18,013 nt of DNA, taken from the NCBI GenBank assembly GCA_021793115.1, contig JAJYTJ010000072.1:1-18013 (forward strand), given 5' to 3'. Numbering within the stretch: the first letter of the stretch is position 1; every line of letters starts with the position of its first letter. The translations under genes and the position numbers were made by a program. Below, piece by piece: positions 14,547 through 18,013 of this stretch. The notes beneath the pieces were generated by a model. The model was not told the origin of the DNA. It saw nothing but the letters and a program-made list of their open reading frames with translations, and made no database searches. Source of the DNA: Actinomycetes bacterium (GTDB lineage: Bacteria > Actinomycetota > Actinomycetes > Actinomycetales > Cellulomonadaceae).

Positions 14547-14855
14547 TCAGGCGGCTCGGTGCACGTCCCAGTCGCCCGGACCTGCCATGGAGATCGGCAC
14601 CGGGACCGGCGTGTAGACGGCCTCGTGGCCGAGCTCCTTCACCAGCTGCCAGAGCCGCCCGTCGTCGGGGTCGTCGCCCCAGACGACGACGAGGCGGCCG
14701 GCCGGTCGGCCGTCGACGAAGGGAACGGTGAGGCGCGCCGGCGCGCCGGGTCCGCCGTTGCGCAGCACCGCGCTGTAGGTCGCCACACCGTCGGCCGGAA
14801 CCTCGTCGCCGCGGATGGCCACGGTGACGACCTCGGTGCGTTCGATGACGCTCAT
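14547..14855 (-). CDS. Small hypothetical protein divergent from a GntR regulator
   Basis: I do not recognise this 102-residue protein. The start is supported by AAAGGA seven bases before the ATG. It is acidic to neutral, without signal peptide or membrane helix, and reads as a compact beta-rich fold (VVTVAIRGDEVPADGVATYS, ARLTVPFVDGRP, RLVVVWGDD), followed by a helix (GRLWQLVKELGHEAVY) and a Pro-rich end (TPVPVPIS). It ends 25 bases from the convergent DUF5107 gene and shares its promoter region with the divergent GntR gene, so GntR probably controls it. No metabolic role can be assigned. Confidence 0.72.
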   Translation of the reverse strand: MSVIERTEVVTVAIRGDEVPADGVATYSAVLRNGGPGAPARLTVPFVDGRPAGRLVVVWGDDPDDGRLWQLVKELGHEAVYTPVPVPISMAGPGDWDVHRAA

Positions 14856-14882
14856 GAGATGTCCTTTCGCCTCGTTGACGCG

Positions 14883-14922
14883 TTGACAACGTCAGGATAC
14901 ATCTGGGATACAAGATGTACCC
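14883..14922. promoter_or_regulatory. GntR-type operator and promoter region with three half-sites
   Basis: GGATACA occurs at 14895-14901 and again at 14906-14912, eleven bases on, followed by inverted TGTACCC at 14916-14922. The last two make GG-n-TACA-nnn-TGTA-n-CC, and TACATCT (14898-14904) / AGATGTA (14913-14919) is a perfect 7-base dyad with eight bases between. The TnGTAC-like core suits FCD-type GntR operators. A consensus -35 TTGACA (14883-14888) precedes GATACA (14907-14912) by 18 bases, a possible -10 inside the operator, so bound GntR would block its own transcription. Confidence 0.6.
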
Positions 14923-14982
14923 AAGGAGGGACGGCCGGCCGCGTGGCCCCCGTCGGGGAGTCGAGCGGAGGGGAGAACGGCG

Positions 14983-15678
14983 ATGCCCGAGGCTGCCGCC
15001 GAGCCGAGCAGGACGATGCGTGGCGTGAGCGCCGCGCAGGGTGCCTACGAGTACGCGCGCTCCAGGATCGTGTCGGGCGAGCTGGCTCCCGGTTCGATGC
15101 TCAGCGAGAACGAGCTCGCGCGCCGGATCGGCGTGAGCAGGACCCCGGTGCGCGCAGCGCTGCTTCGCCTCCAGAGCGAAGGGTGGATCACCGTCTACCC
15201 CCGCCGGGGTGCCCTGGTGCGCGAGATCGGGGCCCAGGAGGCGGCCGACATCTTCGGCGCGCGCCTGCTGCTGGAGGTCTCCGGCGTCCGCGGCCGCGGC
15301 CCGGCGGGCCGCGCCGGGCTCGCGGCCGACCTCGTCCCCGCCCTGGCGGAGCAGGACGAGGCCGTGCGACGGGGGGACCTCGCCCGCTTCGTCGCGCTCG
15401 ACGTGCGGATGCATCGCCGGTTCGTCGAGGGGGTCCACAACGCGCTGCTGCTCGACCTGTACGACCGGCTCCGGGAGCGGCAGGCGTTCATCGTCGCCCG
15501 GAGCCTCGCGTCGCCCGGGCGCACCGCGGCGATCGTGGCCGAGCACCGCGAGCTCGTGGACCTGGTCGCCGCGGACGACGTCGACGGCTTCGAGCGGCTG
15601 CTCGACGAGCACCTGCGGCGCACGCACGAGATCTGGAGCGGGCTGATCGGTCGGCCGGGAGCGCCGGCAGGGGCCTGA
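14983..15678 (+). CDS. GntR-family regulator, FCD (FadR-like) subfamily
   Basis: A 231-residue regulator. The winged helix covers about 18-80 (YEYARSRIVSGELAPGSMLS, ENELARRIGVSRTPVRAALL, LQSEGWITVYPRRGALV). The all-helical FCD ligand domain covers about 88-215 and keeps the metal-ligand set Asp140 and His144 (LDVRMHRRF), His188 (AEHRELVDLV) and His210 (LLDEHLRRTH). FCD proteins usually sense a small organic acid, often a sugar acid, through this metal site. GGAGGGGAG lies just upstream as ribosome-binding site. A divergent partner and operator-like repeats are in the 127-base gap before it. Its 3' end converges with the GH36 gene. Confidence 0.94.
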   Translation: MPEAAAEPSRTMRGVSAAQGAYEYARSRIVSGELAPGSMLSENELARRIGVSRTPVRAALLRLQSEGWITVYPRRGALVREIGAQEAADIFGARLLLEVSGVRGRGPAGRAGLAADLVPALAEQDEAVRRGDLARFVALDVRMHRRFVEGVHNALLLDLYDRLRERQAFIVARSLASPGRTAAIVAEHRELVDLVAADDVDGFERLLDEHLRRTHEIWSGLIGRPGAPAGA

Positions 15679-15722
15679 CGAGCGCCCTCGGCCTCACGTC
15701 GCCGCCATCGGCGCGGGGCCCC

Positions 15723-15764
15723 GGGTGCCAGACGGCGGTCGCCGCGGGGGCACCGGGCACCCCC
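15723..15764. terminator. Nested GC hairpins between convergent gntR-type and GH36 genes
   Basis: GGGTGCC (15723-15729) can pair with GGCACCC (15756-15762), enclosing GGCG-gt-CGCC (15734-15743). Alternatively GGGGG (15746-15750) pairs with CCCCC (15760-15764). The structure sits in the 124-base gap between two convergent genes and may act as a bidirectional terminator, but without a U-tract the case is modest. Confidence 0.35.
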
Positions 15765-15802
15765 GGCGCGCGGCATCGTCGTGCGGAGGCCTTCGTCGCG
15801 GA

Positions 15803-17941
15803 TCAGCTCGACTGCGATGTCGCCTCGACGATGAACAGGGCGGTTTGCGCGGGCGCGAGCAGTGGCATGGGCAGACCGACGTCCGCGAGCGCTCGCCCGC
15901 TCAGTGTGACCTGGCCCCGGCGGATCCAGTCGGGCTCGGCGTCCTGGATCGTCCGAGGTGGCGCCCCGATGGCGAGCGGACGCACGGTGTAGCGCGTGGC
16001 GGGCTCCAGGCCGGGGAATCGCAGCGGTTCGGGAACTGCCCGCTGGGCCGGTCCGAGCGCGGTGATCGCGAACACGCCGGATCGTCCGTCGGGTGCGACG
16101 ACGCCGTGCAGCGTGAGGGCGGGGTCGCTGGTGTCGGAGTTCACCGTGACGCCGCCATGGAGCAGCCCGCGAAGCCTCTTGTGGGTGCCGATCCATTCCG
16201 TGACGGCACGCAGCTCGTCCTCGGTGGCCTGGGTCAGGTCCCACTCGATCCCCGCGTTGGCGAAGAACGCAGCTGCGAGCCGGAAGCTGAGGTCGAAGGT
16301 ACGACCGGTCGTGTGAGAGGTCGCGGCGCCGAGATGGACTCCCAGGAGCTCGGGCGGGATGAGGATGCCCGTCCATCGGTGGATCCGGTGACGTTCGAGC
16401 GGGTCGTTGGTGTCGCTCGTCCAGAAGCGGTCCACGCGTGCGAGCATCCCGAGGTCGATCCGCCCCCCGCCCGAGGCGCACGACTCGATCTCGAGTCTCG
16501 GAAAGGTGGCGCGGAGCGCGTCGATCAAGCGGTAGGCCGCTGCGGTCTGGTGGTGTGCCGAGCCGTCCAGCAGGTCGCGATTGTGGTCCCACTTGAGGAA
16601 GGCGACCGGGTACTGCGTGAGCAGTGACGTGAGGGTCGAGAGCACGTGGTCGAACGCGCCCGGCACGCTCAGGTCGAGGACGCGCTGGTGCCGCCAGGTC
16701 AGCGCCGACCGCGGGCCCAGGACCCAGTCCGGATGGTTTCGGGCCAGCTGCGACTCTGGGCTCACCATCTCGGGCTCGACCCACAGGCCGAAGTCCATGC
16801 CGCGTTGCTGCACGTGCGCGATCAGCGGGTGCAGGCCGTCGGGCCACGTGTCGCCGTCGACCTCCCAGTCGCCCAGCGCGCGTGTGTCGTCCGTGCGACC
16901 GGCGAACCACCCGTCGTCGAGCACGAACCGCTCGACACCGACCGCAGCCGCAACGTCGACCAGCTGCCGCAGCGTCGTCTCGTCCTGGTCGAAGTACACC
17001 GCTTCCCAGGTGTTGAGGACGACCGGTCGCGGGCGGGCCGGCTTCGCCCACGTGCGGATCCACGGGTGGAAGCGCGCGGAGAGGCCGTCGAGCCCCTCGT
17101 CCGACCACGTGGCCACGACCCATGGGGTCGTGTAGCGCTGACCCGCCCCGAGGCGGATCTCCCCGGGTGCGAGCAGCTCGCCGGCCCCGAGCAGGGAGTA
17201 CCCCTGCGCCTGATGCTCGGCCCACAGCCGCTTGTCCCCGCTCCACGCCAGGTGAACCGCCCAGACCTCTCCGGTCCGGAAGGCGAATCCCGGGGTGCCC
17301 GCGACCATCAGGTAGGGGTCGTCGTGGCCCGGCCGCCCATGTCGCGTCTCACGTGTCCACGCGCCCTGCGCCGCCAGGTTCGTGCGCTGCGGTCGACGCT
17401 CGGCGCTCCACAGCCCGCTGAAGTCCAGGACGTCCTGGGCGCGGGCGGGGATGGGCAGCAGCACGTCCAGTGCGGCGAGGTCGAACACTGTGCCGACCGG
17501 GCCCTGCGCCGTCAGGTCGGGCGGCGTGAGGTTCTCGAGGGTGTGGCGCACGCGGAGCACACCCTGGGCGGACATGGTCAGCTCGCTGGTGATGGACAGG
17601 CGGGCCGTGGGGTCCGCCACGACCAGCGAGAGGTCGCGCGGGCCCGTGCTGCGCACGTCGGTGAGGCGGAACTCGCCGGGGCCCGGCTCTCCGTCGGACC
17701 AGGCCCCCGCCACCGAAGGCCGGCCGGCCCACCCCTGCGCGCGCGTGGGAAGCACCGACAGTCGCAACGGTGCGTCGATCGAGCTCGGTGGCACGGCCGG
17801 GACGGCGGCGTCCGCCAGTGCGGCGAGCTCCGCGTCGTCGAGCGCGCCGAGGTCACGGCCCCAGTGCACGATCACGGGGACACCCGTGCCGCGGGCGTCC
17901 AGCACGAGGCTGGCGCCCGCGGCACGAAGGTGAGCGATCAC
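15803..17941 (-). CDS. Alpha-galactosidase, glycoside hydrolase family 36
   Basis: A 712-residue retaining alpha-galactosidase expected to remove terminal alpha-galactose from melibiose/raffinose-type sugars in the cytoplasm (no signal peptide). An N-terminal beta-sandwich (~1-295) precedes the (beta/alpha)8 barrel with family motifs RPVVLNTWEAVYFD at 305-318, FVLDDGWF at 339-346, GLWVEPEM at 385-392, LKWDHNRD at 449-456 (nucleophile Asp452), ESCASGGGRID at 486-496 and WTSDTNDPLERHRI at 507-520 (acid/base Asp510). A beta-rich C-terminal domain follows. The GTG at 17941 is set by an in-frame stop TAG immediately upstream and by AAGGGA seven bases before it. It follows the preceding minus-strand gene by four bases, so the two form an operon. 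The next gene along its direction is the convergent GntR gene. Confidence 0.96.
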   Translation of the reverse strand: MIAHLRAAGASLVLDARGTGVPVIVHWGRDLGALDDAELAALADAAVPAVPPSSIDAPLRLSVLPTRAQGWAGRPSVAGAWSDGEPGPGEFRLTDVRSTGPRDLSLVVADPTARLSITSELTMSAQGVLRVRHTLENLTPPDLTAQGPVGTVFDLAALDVLLPIPARAQDVLDFSGLWSAERRPQRTNLAAQGAWTRETRHGRPGHDDPYLMVAGTPGFAFRTGEVWAVHLAWSGDKRLWAEHQAQGYSLLGAGELLAPGEIRLGAGQRYTTPWVVATWSDEGLDGLSARFHPWIRTWAKPARPRPVVLNTWEAVYFDQDETTLRQLVDVAAAVGVERFVLDDGWFAGRTDDTRALGDWEVDGDTWPDGLHPLIAHVQQRGMDFGLWVEPEMVSPESQLARNHPDWVLGPRSALTWRHQRVLDLSVPGAFDHVLSTLTSLLTQYPVAFLKWDHNRDLLDGSAHHQTAAAYRLIDALRATFPRLEIESCASGGGRIDLGMLARVDRFWTSDTNDPLERHRIHRWTGILIPPELLGVHLGAATSHTTGRTFDLSFRLAAAFFANAGIEWDLTQATEDELRAVTEWIGTHKRLRGLLHGGVTVNSDTSDPALTLHGVVAPDGRSGVFAITALGPAQRAVPEPLRFPGLEPATRYTVRPLAIGAPPRTIQDAEPDWIRRGQVTLSGRALADVGLPMPLLAPAQTALFIVEATSQSS

Positions 17942-17945
17942 CTAC

Positions 17946-18013
17946 TTATCCCTTGACCGGGATCGACTGCGACTTGAGCGTCGCGATCGTCGAGGCCTGG
18001 GTGGAGGTGAGGG
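17946..18013 (-). CDS. C-terminal 21 codons of a gene upstream of the alpha-galactosidase
   Basis: The minus strand enters the window in the frame ending LTSTQASTIATLKSQSIPVK-Gly and a TAA at 17948-17946. Only 21 residues are visible. Amphipathic helix plus short polar tail would suit the end of a solute-binding protein of an ABC sugar transporter, but that is a guess. The AAGGGA serving as ribosome-binding site for the GH36 gene overlaps the last codons and stop, so translation of the two genes is coupled. Confidence 0.6.
   Translation of the reverse strand, partial: LTSTQASTIATLKSQSIPVKG

Noticed and set aside
1..18013. CRISPR, tRNA, rRNA, insertion sequence, integrase or phage genes
   Set aside because: No regularly spaced repeats, cloverleaf sequences, transposase frames or attachment-type repeats were found by eye.

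Overview
The window is very GC-rich, with a strong G/C bias at third codon positions. Most genes follow the actinobacterial pattern, and the protein families (FCD-type GntR, TPR-linked DUF5107, CUT2 sugar importer, cytoplasmic GH36) fit a free-living or plant/soil actinomycete, perhaps a Micrococcales genus such as Cellulomonas. The genus is inference only; no rRNA or other marker is present.

Left part (1-4401), electron transfer and lipid genes. The window opens inside fixB, followed by tightly overlapping fixC and fixX. These encode an electron-transfer flavoprotein alpha subunit, its flavoprotein-quinone oxidoreductase partner and a ferredoxin-like protein. A small hairpin closes the operon. 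A TetR-family regulator and a three-histidine-box membrane fatty acid desaturase follow on the minus strand, with a clear dyad over the presumed promoter of the regulator.

Scar (4402-5096). This gene-poor stretch holds the C-terminal part of a second TetR regulator (minus) lying back to back with a frameshifted C-terminal piece of an aldo/keto reductase (plus). They look like the two ends of a divergent regulator-enzyme pair whose middle, including both N-termini and the promoter, has been deleted.

Right part (5097-18013), a carbohydrate-uptake and processing region. In order it holds: a galactose-mutarotase-like protein; a complete CUT2 sugar ABC transporter (lipoprotein binding protein most like arabinose-binding AraF, dual ATPase, permease); a convergent AraC-family regulator; a divergent 1147-residue DUF5107-TPR protein; a small unknown protein divergent from an FCD-type GntR regulator; and a GH36 alpha-galactosidase. 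The GH36 gene follows, on the minus strand, a gene of which only the last 21 codons are visible. A plausible reading is that the ABC system imports a pentose/galactose-type sugar or small glycoside, cytoplasmic enzymes (GH36, mutarotase-like proteins, perhaps DUF5107) process it, and AraC and GntR sense the sugar or a derived acid. The substrate cannot be read from the sequence.

Several genes (TetR at 3187, mutarotase-like at 5097, DUF5107 at 11078) have a TAnnnT hexamer exactly six bases before the ATG and no Shine-Dalgarno. This is the signature of leaderless transcription. The intergenic regions carry several perfect dyads listed individually below. I see no rRNA, tRNA, CRISPR array, insertion sequence or replication origin.
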